From DASSBQ01 sp040981125 (GTDB taxonomy: Bacteria > Nitrospirota > Nitrospiria > Nitrospirales > Nitrospiraceae), in the NCBI GenBank assembly GCA_040981125.1, contig JANRMQ010000002.1, forward strand, positions 186,001-250,000: a DNA stretch of 64,000 nt, given 5' to 3'. Position numbers and translations under genes: made by a program. Below the pieces are notes generated by a model, which worked only from the letters and a program-made list of their open reading frames with translations, did no database searches and had not been told where the DNA came from. This document shows positions 26,256 to 34,394 of this stretch, in pieces. The first letter of the stretch is position 1; every line of letters begins with the position of its first letter.

Positions 26256-26550
26256 ATGGAACCCAAGATATATCCGATGCAGACCTTGTTCCAGGGAGCA
26301 ATCAAACCGGAGATGGAGGTCTCCGCCCTCGCTCTTGCTCCGTCCTCATTGTCAAGAACCTCTGACCAAACTCACTCAGGTCCTTCTCGCAGTGGGTACC
26401 TCCGACCATTCTTGCATAGCCACCGAGTTTTTGAACGAAGCGCTTCTTTCGAATCGGCTCATGCACGGGCTCTCACGCCGTCCTATTCCTCCCATGGAGT
26501 CATCAGAGTCGTCAAAGAGCTTCTTACGCAAGCACCGCTGTGACAGCTGA
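26256..26550 (+). pseudogene. Universal stress protein remnant
   Basis: One frame reads CSVLIVK then a stop, and another, joined to it by a shift, reads LTQVLLAVGTSDHSCIATEF. The first is the end of a Usp domain and the second the start of a following one (normal form DGSDHS; here VGTSDHS). Between the ATG at 26256 and CSVLIVK only about 90 bases remain, so most of the first domain is deleted. The remainder to about 26550 decays. It is a truncated, frameshifted tandem Usp gene. Confidence 0.6.
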
Positions 26551-26669
26551 CACAATTCGGCGGCATCAGCTGCTCATTTTTGGCCGGTCCTGCTTCTCTT
26601 CGAAATTCGAACTTACAGCAATCACAATGACTTACGCAGCCGCTTACCGTGTCGGACCGCGTATTCGAT

Positions 26670-26685
26670 CGGCATCGCGATTGCA
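26670..26685 (+). promoter_or_regulatory. Predicted sigma-54 promoter
   Basis: CGGCATCGCGATTGCA has GG at 26671-26672 and GC at 26683-26684 with strong GGCAT and TTGCA elements. The start would be near 26696, 76 bases before the gene at 26772. Confidence 0.65.
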
Positions 26686-26771
26686 CAATGCCATCGCAGG
26701 TCGCTCGGCATCGGATCAGTGAAAGGGAAGTGATTAGGTACTATCCCTTTGCATGACAAGGAGGTTCATCA

Positions 26772-27056
26772 ATGGATATGGTCGGAATCGGAATTGTCGC
26801 GACATTTCTCTCCATGTTGTTCGTCAGCACATTTGCATTCCACGCGCAATCTCCTCCTTCGGAGGACGCCTCTACGGAATGCCCGGCGTCCGGCGATGAG
26901 GCAAACGTGTCACTTTCCTGGGATGTCGAGAAACAACGCCTTTCCATCGCAACGTGTGATCAGAGATCCTTTGTGGGCGGGCGCTGTCACGAGGCCTGCA
27001 TGCATTCCTTGCGTTCGTCATATCCCAAGGTCGTTCCCAGCACGGTGATCGGATAG
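26772..27056 (+). CDS. Small exported or anchored Cys-rich protein
   Basis: A 94-residue protein with one N-terminal membrane segment (IGIVATFLSMLFVSTFAFHA) and a hydrophilic, probably periplasmic remainder with four cysteines (TECPASG, IATCDQ, GRCHEACMH). I do not recognise a family. A good AAGGAGG site precedes the ATG, and the cupredoxin gene follows after 30 bases. With the sigma-54 site at 26670 it forms a short stress or copper-related unit. Confidence 0.65.
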   Translation: MDMVGIGIVATFLSMLFVSTFAFHAQSPPSEDASTECPASGDEANVSLSWDVEKQRLSIATCDQRSFVGGRCHEACMHSLRSSYPKVVPSTVIG

Positions 27057-27086
27057 GCCGAGAACAGAACCCAGGAGTATCGAACC

Positions 27087-27512
27087 ATGACGCGAAGCAA
27101 GACCGCTTTCTTGATCGTCTGCTTTCTGATGGTGATCGGACATGTGCCGCCTGTGCCCGCGGCAACGCCTTTGACAATTACAATGAAGGTCACCGCACAG
27201 GGTCTGATCGTGTCGGGCGCCGTGATGGAGGAGAAGCGGATAACCATTCCACGGGGCACGCGGGTTCGTCTTGTGCTGAATTATGGCGATGCCAATCATA
27301 ACGCGCATAAATTTACCCTAACCGCCAAAGATACCGAAATCACCTCACCGGTCATGGATGGTGAGAGCAGGAAGACCGCCACGATTGAATTTACCGCGGG
27401 AGATCGGGGACAGGAATTTTACCGGTTGTCATGCGAACTGCCCTGCATCGCCATGGAGGAGTTGGTCGACTACCTCATCATGGTCGCCCCCACCAAAATC
27501 GCCGCGCTCTAA
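27087..27512 (+). CDS. Exported cupredoxin-like protein
   Basis: The 141-residue protein has a signal peptide (AFLIVCFLMVIGHVPPVPAA) and a cupredoxin-like fold. The expected copper ligands are H in NHNAHKFTL and the Cys-rich C-terminal loop SCELPCIAME, which lacks the usual C-x-x-H and has C-x3-C instead, so it may bind copper differently or not at all. It is probably periplasmic. It is co-directional with the Cys-rich gene 30 bases upstream. Confidence 0.75.
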   Translation: MTRSKTAFLIVCFLMVIGHVPPVPAATPLTITMKVTAQGLIVSGAVMEEKRITIPRGTRVRLVLNYGDANHNAHKFTLTAKDTEITSPVMDGESRKTATIEFTAGDRGQEFYRLSCELPCIAMEELVDYLIMVAPTKIAAL

Positions 27513-27746
27513 ACGCACTCGCGCTCCGCAGAGGAATCCGAAGCGCCGCAAGCGGACATGGCGCAAATATCTACAGCGATAACCGGGCCCAGATCAGACT
27601 GGAGCAACTCCTTCCATGGCATCACCGGCCGATCTACACCGGCACATTCTCTAAAATTCATGTTTTCTCAATAGTTGTCTCTCCATCGGCTTCTTCGTAA
27701 CCGAATAGACTTGCTCGGAATACTGTAGGCATTTATGCGGTCGGCC

Positions 27747-27762
27747 GGGCATCGGCTTTGCT
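27747..27762 (+). promoter_or_regulatory. Predicted sigma-54 promoter for CBS gene
   Basis: GGGCATCGGCTTTGCT, with GG at 27748-27749 and GC at 27760-27761 and a TTTGCT -12 element. The start would be near 27773, about 80 bases before the CBS ATG. The intergenic 27513-27746 holds nothing else I recognise. Confidence 0.7.
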
Positions 27763-27851
27763 TAACCTACCTATTGGCGGGTCAACGACAACTGATCGTG
27801 AAGCAACGACATCGAGCAGTTCACCTGTAGGGGCCGGGAAAGGAGGATCCC

Positions 27852-28289
27852 ATGAGAGCCACTGAGTATTTCGCCAATGCCTGTGATCCGAAAACGTTGG
27901 TCGTGCGCCAGATGATGGAAGATGGCGTCATTAAGGTTGATCCGAAGGCGGCTGCGATGACCGTCGCGGAACTCCTGAGCGAGCACAATTTCGGAAGCGT
28001 ACCGGTAGTGGAAGCGGACGGCACACTGCGCGGGTTGGTGACGGAATTCGATCTCTTGAAAGCCGTCGAACAGGGCAGAGACCTCCGCGAAGTACGGGTA
28101 ATGGAAATCATGACCCGTGAGGTGATCACCACCACTGAGGAGACGCCCCTCATGGACCTGATTCACCTACTTCAGGAGCGCCATCTGATCAGAGTACCGG
28201 TCGTGAGGGGAAGCAAACTCATCGGTATCGTCGCACGGCGCGATGTAATCTTCGGCTATGTGAGAGCTCGCGCGACATACTGGCCGTGA
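27852..28289 (+). CDS. CBS-pair regulatory protein
   Basis: A 145-residue Bateman module starting MRATEYFANACDPKTLVV behind an AAAGGAGG site. The two CBS motifs contain RQMMEDGVIKVDPKAAAM and VMEIMTREVITTTEETPL, and the end is VARRDVIFGYVRARATYW. Its paralogue is at 24946-25380. CBS pairs bind AMP/ATP/SAM; no partner is fused, so it may regulate a separate protein. The good sigma-54 site upstream suggests stress induction. Confidence 0.9.
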   Translation: MRATEYFANACDPKTLVVRQMMEDGVIKVDPKAAAMTVAELLSEHNFGSVPVVEADGTLRGLVTEFDLLKAVEQGRDLREVRVMEIMTREVITTTEETPLMDLIHLLQERHLIRVPVVRGSKLIGIVARRDVIFGYVRARATYWP

Positions 28290-28330
28290 GCGAAACGCCA
28301 AGAAGGACGGGGTCGCATGAAGGTGTGAAA

Positions 28331-28501
28331 CTACCTGGCTCCGTCGGCGCGTTGAAGCGTATCGACGATCGCTCCGCATTCAAGACACCGGAACCGGGAA
28401 GGCGCATCCTTGTCTTCCGAGCGTACCCGCTCGACAAGCCGCCGGTGGGAACAGATGGCTGCGGGCGAGGTGGTCGTCTTGGGCTCAAGCTGAGGCTGCA
28501 T
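28331..28501 (-). CDS. Small putative zinc-ribbon protein
   Basis: The frame on the minus strand encodes 56 residues, starting MQPQLEPKTTTSPAAICSHR and including RFRCLECGAIVDTLQRADG. One C-x-H pair (ICSH) and a C-x2-C (CLEC) are spaced as in small treble-clef or zinc-ribbon proteins. A GGGAGG site lies six bases before the ATG. It is antisense to a low-quality open frame on the plus strand that I reject. Too short to name. Confidence 0.55.
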   Translation of the reverse strand: MQPQLEPKTTTSPAAICSHRRLVERVRSEDKDAPSRFRCLECGAIVDTLQRADGAR

Positions 28502-28710
28502 GAAGGACCTCCCTCAATCGCGGTGAACGATCAATCAGGGTTGCTTCTTAGCGAGGCCGGCCGAACCATAACAAATTTACAGATGTTTTGCACTAAGGAC
28601 TTTATGCGGGGCATCTGCGGGTCGTGGTAAGGCGCCACAACCGGTTGGCCCTCGAAGCGCTACAACGTCTATATGGCGATCCCGACGCGCTGCTCTGAGG
28701 ACCTCGGCAC

Positions 28711-29109
28711 TCATGATTCTCGCGGAGCGGTCCGGCGCTGAGATGCCTTCAAAGCCGCAGTGACACGTTCTTTCTTATGGAGGCGTTCTACCGTCGCTAC
28801 CTTTCGCTCCAAGGATTCTGACGCCGGCCTCCTTGATCCGCCGGTTGCTCGCTGGGATTCCACCAAAGCTTTGGTAATGGTCGCTTTCTTTTTTCCGCGT
28901 TTCGCTGCCTCGACCGCCCGACCCAAGGCAGGAGGGATGCGCAGGGCCGACTCACCCGCACCCCGCCGCTGTGATAGATCCATCGCCGCCGTAATCGCAT
29001 CCTTCTTCTGTTGTCGCTTCACCGCCGAAGCCTTCCGGCCCAATGCGCCTGCGCCCGCCCGGCTATCTTTGCTGCCGCGAGCCGTTGATGTTTTCTTCCG
29101 TGTGTTCAT
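28711..29109 (-). CDS. Basic three-repeat protein, unknown function
   Basis: The 132-residue protein is Lys/Arg/Ala-rich and very basic. It contains three copies of a ~27-residue unit, at about 23-49, 62-87 and 100-125: L-x-R-x-(V/A)-x-x-(V/A)-(K/E)-R-x-x-K-K-x-x-(I/V)-T-x-A-(L/M)-x-x-S-Q-R. Each ends in SQR(R/A) and starts LG/LE-R. The pattern predicts short amphipathic helices. It resembles no domain I know; its charge suggests nucleic-acid binding. A GGGGGA site precedes the ATG; longer in-frame starts upstream were not used. Confidence 0.7.
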   Translation of the reverse strand: MNTRKKTSTARGSKDSRAGAGALGRKASAVKRQQKKDAITAAMDLSQRRGAGESALRIPPALGRAVEAAKRGKKKATITKALVESQRATGGSRRPASESLERKVATVERLHKKERVTAALKASQRRTAPRES

Positions 29110-29347
29110 GAGAATCCCCCTATGGGCGCCGAGGTTGAGGACGCCGTCGATCGCTTCTTGTCGATTCCGGGCCGATGAACTTTCCGTCACCGGGGTATGT
29201 TCCTGACCACTACTTAGTCGGTACAAGCCTCATTATATCAAGACACGTCACGTCCATGTAGCCGGGGTCTCGTCTGTCCATTACAAATCCGTTAGGCGCA
29301 TCGTAAGGACATCCTTCCCCGAGCCTCAGTGTCTTCGCATGAGCCCA

Positions 29348-30556
29348 TCAGTACACCGAATAGACGCCGCGGGCCAAGGCTTGGCAAAAGGGTTTGATCG
29401 ATCGGAACGTCCGGCGCACTTCATTGCGGATCGCCCCCTCGACCGACGACAGGGGAACATGCTCCGACAGAAAGACCTCGATCATAATGGAATGCGGCTG
29501 CGACACAGGATCGCCGATCCGGCTCGTCAGCCACACCGTAACCTCCCTAAGTCCCTTGATCTTCTGATGCAACTGCTCGGCCATGACTTGGGCCAGCACA
29601 TTGTAGATCTTTCCCACATGCGCCATTGGATTCTTTCCCGCCGCCGCTTCTCCACTGGCCGGCCGTTGAAGCGAAATCAACCCGGAAACGCGATTGCCCC
29701 TGCCCACCTGGCCGGAATTTCCCGATTCAGCTGAAGTTCCAAGAAGAGTGAGGTACACGCCGTCGATGCCCGCCCCAGGGCTATCCAACCTATTCAACCC
29801 GACTCGTACCGACAAGTCTTTGCCCGCCTTCTGACGCACGAACCGCTGCAGGCGATCGGCAATGCCGGCCTTTCGGGAAAAATATTCAGATTCGCGTCGA
29901 ATCCGTGAAGCCAGCAGCGGCATCGCGACCGTCATATCAACCTCCCTGCCTCTTCGCACAGCAAGGACTTTCACATCTTGTCCGGTGTCGGGCCATTCTT
30001 TCTTGAACGAAGGGCTGTTGAGATACTGTTCCGTCTGAAACACCAGCCGCTCAGTCGGGGTCAGCGGCGCATATCCAACCACGGCCGAAGTATCGTTGGC
30101 GACCGGTTCACCCGGTCGCTCGGCCACGGAACGCAACTCGGGAGAAGAAGGTTTCAACTCCACCTGGCAGATGACGTCTTTGACCGGTTTCACAAGCGGC
30201 AGATGGTTTCGAAACCACCGGTAGGCGGCTCGCTCGACGATTTCAGACACGAGGATCTGTTTGTCGGCCCATTGAAACGTCGCGCGGTCACCCATCACCA
30301 GCCTCATCGGACTGATCACGGATCCGCCGCCGAACCGGCACGCCGCCTGTCCCGCCACCAGCAACGCTTTGTCCGCATTGAAGTGCAGCACCCGGCGAAA
30401 CGCCTTGAGATAGGCCTGGGATAATTCCACGGCAACCTGCTCCATCACGGCATCGCAAATGGTATCAGGATGGCCAAGCCCTTTCCGTTCCACGATTTCG
30501 GTCGGCTGATCGGCCAGCGGCAGCCGCGAAGATTGCATGATAGTGGGCTCATTCAT
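29348..30556 (-). CDS. metK: S-adenosylmethionine synthetase, archaeal type
   Basis: The 402-residue product begins MNEPTIMQSSRLPLADQPTE and carries EIVERKGLGHPDTICDAVMEQ and the later VRVGLNRLDSPGAGIDGVYL. This is the archaeal-type (PF01941, MAT2) family, unrelated in detail to bacterial MetK, and it makes SAM from methionine and ATP. Bacteria rarely carry this type; Nitrospira and some other lineages do. An upstream in-frame ATG at 30613 is rejected for lack of a signal. It is divergent from the exported PCMT gene, a SAM user, 125 bases away. Confidence 0.9.
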   Translation of the reverse strand: MNEPTIMQSSRLPLADQPTEIVERKGLGHPDTICDAVMEQVAVELSQAYLKAFRRVLHFNADKALLVAGQAACRFGGGSVISPMRLVMGDRATFQWADKQILVSEIVERAAYRWFRNHLPLVKPVKDVICQVELKPSSPELRSVAERPGEPVANDTSAVVGYAPLTPTERLVFQTEQYLNSPSFKKEWPDTGQDVKVLAVRRGREVDMTVAMPLLASRIRRESEYFSRKAGIADRLQRFVRQKAGKDLSVRVGLNRLDSPGAGIDGVYLTLLGTSAESGNSGQVGRGNRVSGLISLQRPASGEAAAGKNPMAHVGKIYNVLAQVMAEQLHQKIKGLREVTVWLTSRIGDPVSQPHSIMIEVFLSEHVPLSSVEGAIRNEVRRTFRSIKPFCQALARGVYSVY

Positions 30557-30681
30557 CGAGGCTCGTCCTTCCATCTTCTTTGGCTCACTCATGACACAGC
30601 AGAGGCCGCTCACTCACAATCTTGGCGGCATGAATGTTACTGTAAAGGGAAACAGCGACTACCCGGTGAGATGAGGCCCTC

Positions 30682-31455
30682 TTGGAGACTGAACTTCCAC
30701 AACATGAGCGCATTGCGAGCCTCTTGTCGATTGCCGTCGTTGTAGTGATGCTCATGAATGGCTGCGACGACCGTACTGAAGGATTGTCGCATTCCTCGCC
30801 TGACAACGCCAGGCAAACGGAACGGAATAGGATGGTGGACGAACAGATTATTTCGGGCGGCGTCAGAGACACCAAAGTCCTCACCGCCATGCGGCTCGTT
30901 CCCCGCCATCGATTTGTTCCCGCCGGCAATGCCGGAGATGCGTACGCGGACAACGCCCTTCCCATCGGGCATGGGCAGACCATCAGTCAGCCGGTCCTGG
31001 TCGCTTCGATGACGGAATCATTGGAGTTAAAGGGCAGCGAAAAAGTCCTCGAGATCGGTACCGGATCAGGCTACCAGGCCGCCATCCTCGCTCAGATTGT
31101 GCCCAAGGTATACACGATCGAGATCTTAGAGCCGTTGGCCACGCGAGCCACCACGATCCTGGCAACTCTTGGGTACGATAATGTTATTGTCCGCACAGGA
31201 GACGGATACAACGGGTGGCCGGAGGAGGCTCCCTTCGATGCCATCATCGTCACAGCCGCGCCCGACCATGTGCCCCAGCCGCTGCTGGACCAACTCGCAA
31301 TCGGCGGACGCTTGATCCTGCCGGTGGGCACGTCCGTACAGAGCCTGGTCCTTTATCGCCGCACTGAGACGGGTTATGAACACCGGACCTTGGAATTCGT
31401 GCGATTCGTGCCTCTTCTTCATGAAGACATATCCGATCCGAAGAAACTCCCTTGA
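30682..31455 (+). CDS. pcm: Exported protein-L-isoaspartate O-methyltransferase
   Basis: The 257-residue protein carries the PCMT catalytic core, with MVDEQIISGGVRDTKVLTAM, the PRHRFVP block, the SAM-binding GTGSGYQAAIL and the C-terminal LILPVGTSVQSLVL. This enzyme repairs isoaspartyl damage in proteins. Unusually, residues 8-27 form a hydrophobic helix ending MNGC, a lipobox-like end, so the protein is probably a lipoprotein in the periplasm. The start is TTG at 30682. SAM supply there is not explained. Confidence 0.88.
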   Translation: METELPQHERIASLLSIAVVVVMLMNGCDDRTEGLSHSSPDNARQTERNRMVDEQIISGGVRDTKVLTAMRLVPRHRFVPAGNAGDAYADNALPIGHGQTISQPVLVASMTESLELKGSEKVLEIGTGSGYQAAILAQIVPKVYTIEILEPLATRATTILATLGYDNVIVRTGDGYNGWPEEAPFDAIIVTAAPDHVPQPLLDQLAIGGRLILPVGTSVQSLVLYRRTETGYEHRTLEFVRFVPLLHEDISDPKKLP

Positions 31456-32010
31456 GCGGCGGAACACGGAGTCTTCATCATGATCCACTTCCTGGCGCTC
31501 CTTTCGCACTTTGTCGAATCGTTACGCCGCGAAAGGTTGTACGGCGTGGGTTGACATGCGGATCAAAAGTCTTATCTAAGAAGCGAGAGCGGAGGCCTCG
31601 GTGAGAGGAACACTCGAAGACATCGAGGTCGAGCGCAGAGGCGGTGAGCAGGCCCGTGAAGTGCAGCGGGAAGCCTAAAGCCTCTCCAAGACCTCCACCT
31701 TTCAACGAACAGCTCTCCAGACCGGCCTCCGCTCAGCGTGTCTTTGATCTTCCGGTTTGGAATCTCCTTCTGATCTGCCTCTCTTGTTGCCGTGCGGAAA
31801 CGGTTATGCATATCCTCACGAGCCGGCCGCTAGCCCCACATTTTCATGACGGTTCGTGACGAAACTGCCAAGGCGGCGGACGAGACGGCGCACGGAATCC
31901 AGAAAAGCACGAGGCGAACCCGCCGCTTTGCGCTACGCCAAGCCTGTCTGCAAATTTCCCCATCCGCGTATCGCCGGTTGCAGTAAAAGCGCGTTCATGG
32001 AGAATGTGGG
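31456..32010. other. Non-coding stretch, 555 bases
   Basis: I find no gene I would support between the PCMT gene and the Fic gene. A 14-base sequence (TCATGACGGTTCGT, 31844-31857) recurs at 44431-44444. The minus-strand frame over 31844-32041 contains a stretch that runs into the Fic gene 3' end but has no recognisable domain. The region may hold relics of inserted DNA. Confidence 0.4.
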
Positions 32011-32613
32011 CTAGATCGCTTGTGCGAGCCGTCTCGTCCACAAGCGCCGAAGCGGAGCGAGATCTCCGGCATCGCCGGCACGAAGGGCATCCAAATATTC
32101 ACGGCGCCTCTCCGGCTCCGTGGGCGCGGTCTCAACGGGGGGCAAGGCCAGTTTGTAGAGAAGTGCGGCAAGCACCAGGCGGCCAACCCGGCCGTTAAAG
32201 TCCTTGAAGGGATGAATCCACTGGAATCGCCAATCCACCCACGCAAGAAACGACGCTATCTCGCCCAGATTATCATCATGCACATGCCGCAACCGCTCCG
32301 CCAAATCGTCGCAGAAAGACCGTACGAGCAGCGGAACCTGGTAGAAAGGCGGTGGCTCCAACGTTCCGACCCTCACGTCTGTCGTCCGAAACCGGCCGGC
32401 CCATTCCGGAAAGAGATGCCCGGCGAGTTCCTCGTGCCTCTTACAGAGCCACTCGGGCGTGATGACGATCTCTTCGGCCGGAGCCTCCAACAGCTGAGCC
32501 CCGATCCGAGCCAGCGAGACGGCAAGTCTCTCTGAGATTTCCTGATAGCTCAGCGGGCCCTCGGTCGTCTCAAACGATCGCGTTGATCCTACCTGTCCGG
32601 TTTCTTCAGCCAT
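32011..32613 (-). CDS. Fic family AMP-transferase toxin
   Basis: The 200-residue Fic protein carries the active-site loop HPFKDFNGRVGR (residues 134-145), with catalytic His134 and the phosphate-binding N-x-R-x-x-R. The usual HPFxxGNGR has Phe in place of the first Gly; many Fic proteins show this variant. Fic enzymes transfer AMP from ATP to hydroxyl side chains of a target. An antitoxin gene overlaps its start by 25 bases upstream, so it is probably a class I toxin-antitoxin pair. Confidence 0.85.
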   Translation of the reverse strand: MAEETGQVGSTRSFETTEGPLSYQEISERLAVSLARIGAQLLEAPAEEIVITPEWLCKRHEELAGHLFPEWAGRFRTTDVRVGTLEPPPFYQVPLLVRSFCDDLAERLRHVHDDNLGEIASFLAWVDWRFQWIHPFKDFNGRVGRLVLAALLYKLALPPVETAPTEPERRREYLDALRAGDAGDLAPLRRLWTRRLAQAI

Positions 32614-32837
32614 GGATCCATTTGATTAAGCAGCGCCTTGAGACGGGTCACCGTTATGGGTTCGCCTTCAAATGCCATTGATTGGGCTACTTGTTCCAGC
32701 ATGACTTCTTGATGGGCGACACGAACCGTGCTTGGTGTTTTGTGGTGAGCCCGCCATTGCCGAAATCGGGCTTCCACTGCATCGAGATCGCCGGAATCGT
32801 CGCTGTTCGCCGACATGGATGTATTCTTGCACGACAT
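32589..32837 (-). CDS. Predicted Fic antitoxin
   Basis: The 82-residue protein (start 32837; ATG 32816 also possible) is acidic and helical. Residues 53-58 read SMAFEG, matching the inhibitory motif (S/T)-x3-E-(G/N) that class I antitoxins use to block the ATP site of a Fic partner. It lies directly upstream of and overlaps the Fic gene. In known class I antitoxins the motif is on the first helix; here it lies in the second half, so I rate this as likely, not proven. Confidence 0.6.
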   Translation of the reverse strand: MSCKNTSMSANSDDSGDLDAVEARFRQWRAHHKTPSTVRVAHQEVMLEQVAQSMAFEGEPITVTRLKALLNQMDPWLKKPDR

Positions 32838-33041
32838 CGGTCTTCAGACAATCCGAAAGAATGCCAAAAATGAAATCGCCCGGCCCGCAGGATGAAGACT
32901 TCGAGAACCCACGAGGCCGCAAAGGGAACGACCGCCGCCGCCTGCATCCGCTCGCTGACATGGCGCTGTTCGAGATGAGAGGAATCTGATGCCTTCTTCG
33001 GTCTTCCATAAAAAGTCGGAATCGTGCACACTGTCAATGCT

Positions 33042-33575
33042 ATGAAGAGAATGCCGGCACACACTCTTCTCGCCCTATGGCTTGCCTGGGCCGTCCCCGC
33101 CGCCTCGACATACGGCATGACACAGATCCCGCCGGACGCGAAGGTCGAAGCGGATCAACAGACTCTTCTCGAACTGACCAGCACCTTCGACCGCGCCGAG
33201 GAATCGATCCGCTCCCGCGATTTGGACTCACTGATGGCCCTCTACTCCGAGCAATATCGCTATCATGGACTCAAAAAACCTGATATCCGGAAGATCTGGG
33301 AGGAACTGTTCTCCCACTACGATCTTATTTCCAATATCCATATCTTTTCCGCGATCAGAAAGACCGAGCAGTCGGACCAGATGACGGCCGAGATCACCTG
33401 CACCGGCGCTTTATGGGCGACATCCAAGAACACGAAAGACCGGGTCCCTATCGATAGTTGGCACCAGGAGGTGCATCACCTCGTGAAAGAAAAAGAAGGA
33501 TGGCGAATTGTCGGCAGCACGGATGGTCAACCTCGTCCACGAATGTTCGGCATGGCGCCGCATCCGCTGTTCTAA
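33042..33575 (+). CDS. Exported SnoaL/NTF2-like protein
   Basis: The 177-residue product begins MKRMPAHTLLALWLAWAVPA and has a signal peptide. The mature region LTSTFDRAEESIRSRDLDSL, then MALYSEQYRYHG and WHQEVHHLVKEKEGWRIVGS, is the cone-shaped NTF2/SnoaL-like (DUF4440) fold. These folds bind small ligands or act as isomerases; no catalytic set is obvious. It is divergent from the Fic system and precedes the RlaP-like gene by 42 bases. Confidence 0.78.
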   Translation: MKRMPAHTLLALWLAWAVPAASTYGMTQIPPDAKVEADQQTLLELTSTFDRAEESIRSRDLDSLMALYSEQYRYHGLKKPDIRKIWEELFSHYDLISNIHIFSAIRKTEQSDQMTAEITCTGALWATSKNTKDRVPIDSWHQEVHHLVKEKEGWRIVGSTDGQPRPRMFGMAPHPLF

Positions 33576-33617
33576 TGACTTCCTGCATGAATCACGGCGC
33601 ATTGTACGACTACATCG

Positions 33618-34319
33618 ATGAGTTCTCGCCGCCGCGCTGAGATGCCTGCCCGCATTGTGTCCTCCATCCATACTATACTCCGCGTGTTGGTCGGCTCTCA
33701 GGCCCATGGCTTGGCCGGTCCAAAGAGCGACAAGGATTTCCGCAGCGTGTTCGCAATGCCGACCGTCGAGATGTTCCGGCTCGGCTTCAAATATCAGGGC
33801 ACCAGGATGATGAAGGAGGAAGCCGACGAGACCTCATGGGAGGTGGGGCATTTCCTTCAACTGGCGGTGCAGTGCCATCCGCTCGTACTGGAAACCTTCG
33901 TCGCGCCGGTGGAGACCATGGATGAATGGGGAGAACAACTGCTGGCGCTCTTTCCTTCGGTTTGGTCGCCGCGAACCGCCTACGATGCCTTCCTGCAGTA
34001 CGGCGAGAACCAGCGAAAAAAGATGCTCGACAAGAAAGACGGCCGGCCGGCCAAATATGCCGCCACCTATGTCCGCATCCTTTTCCATCTCTGCGAATTG
34101 TTGGAGAGGGGTACGTTCAGCCTGAATATCGCCGGATCCGCGATTGGGGATACCGTGCGCCGCATCAAAGAAGGACGCTATCGGACGGGCGAAGTGATCG
34201 ACTGGGGGGAGCATTGGATGGCGGAAGCTGCTCGTCGTCTTTCATCCTGCTCGCACACATCCAATTACCAGGCCGTGGATGAATATTTAGTCGCCCTGCG
34301 GATGAGCCTCCTGAAATAA
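33618..34319 (+). CDS. RlaP-type nucleotidyltransferase
   Basis: The 233-residue protein has a DNA polymerase beta-type nucleotidyltransferase N-terminus: VLVGSQAHGLAGPKSDKDFR with G-S and D-x-D. The rest is helical, with HFLQLAVQCHPLVLETFVAP and a C-terminal helical domain containing TYVRILFHLCELLERG. It belongs to the RlaP family (PF10127), linked in some genomes to RNA repair. No RNA ligase gene is adjacent. A start at 33642 (MPARI) is also possible. It could equally be a stand-alone toxin-like nucleotidyltransferase. Confidence 0.78.
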   Translation: MSSRRRAEMPARIVSSIHTILRVLVGSQAHGLAGPKSDKDFRSVFAMPTVEMFRLGFKYQGTRMMKEEADETSWEVGHFLQLAVQCHPLVLETFVAPVETMDEWGEQLLALFPSVWSPRTAYDAFLQYGENQRKKMLDKKDGRPAKYAATYVRILFHLCELLERGTFSLNIAGSAIGDTVRRIKEGRYRTGEVIDWGEHWMAEAARRLSSCSHTSNYQAVDEYLVALRMSLLK

Positions 34320-34321
34320 GG

Positions 34322-34394
34322 TCCCGCCTTTGTGTGGATCGCCCGCATCCTCTGTTGAAGCGATATCCTTTCACTGACGAGCACAAAGGCGGGA
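34322..34394. repeat. 13-base inverted repeat
   Basis: TCCCGCCTTTGTG (34322-34334) is perfectly inverted as CACAAAGGCGGGA (34382-34394), with 47 bases between. It lies just after the RlaP-like gene and before the Hsp20 operon. It could be a terminator with a large loop or the ends of a small mobile element; no target duplication is obvious. Confidence 0.55.

Noticed and set aside
28286..28630. Plus-strand open frame after the CBS gene, 114 codons
   Set aside because: It lacks any recognisable domain, has unusual composition and is antisense to a minus-strand zinc-ribbon frame with a better ribosome site.
31844..32041. Minus-strand frame of about 65 residues beside the Fic gene
   Set aside because: No ribosome site, no domain, and it overlaps the end of the Fic gene.
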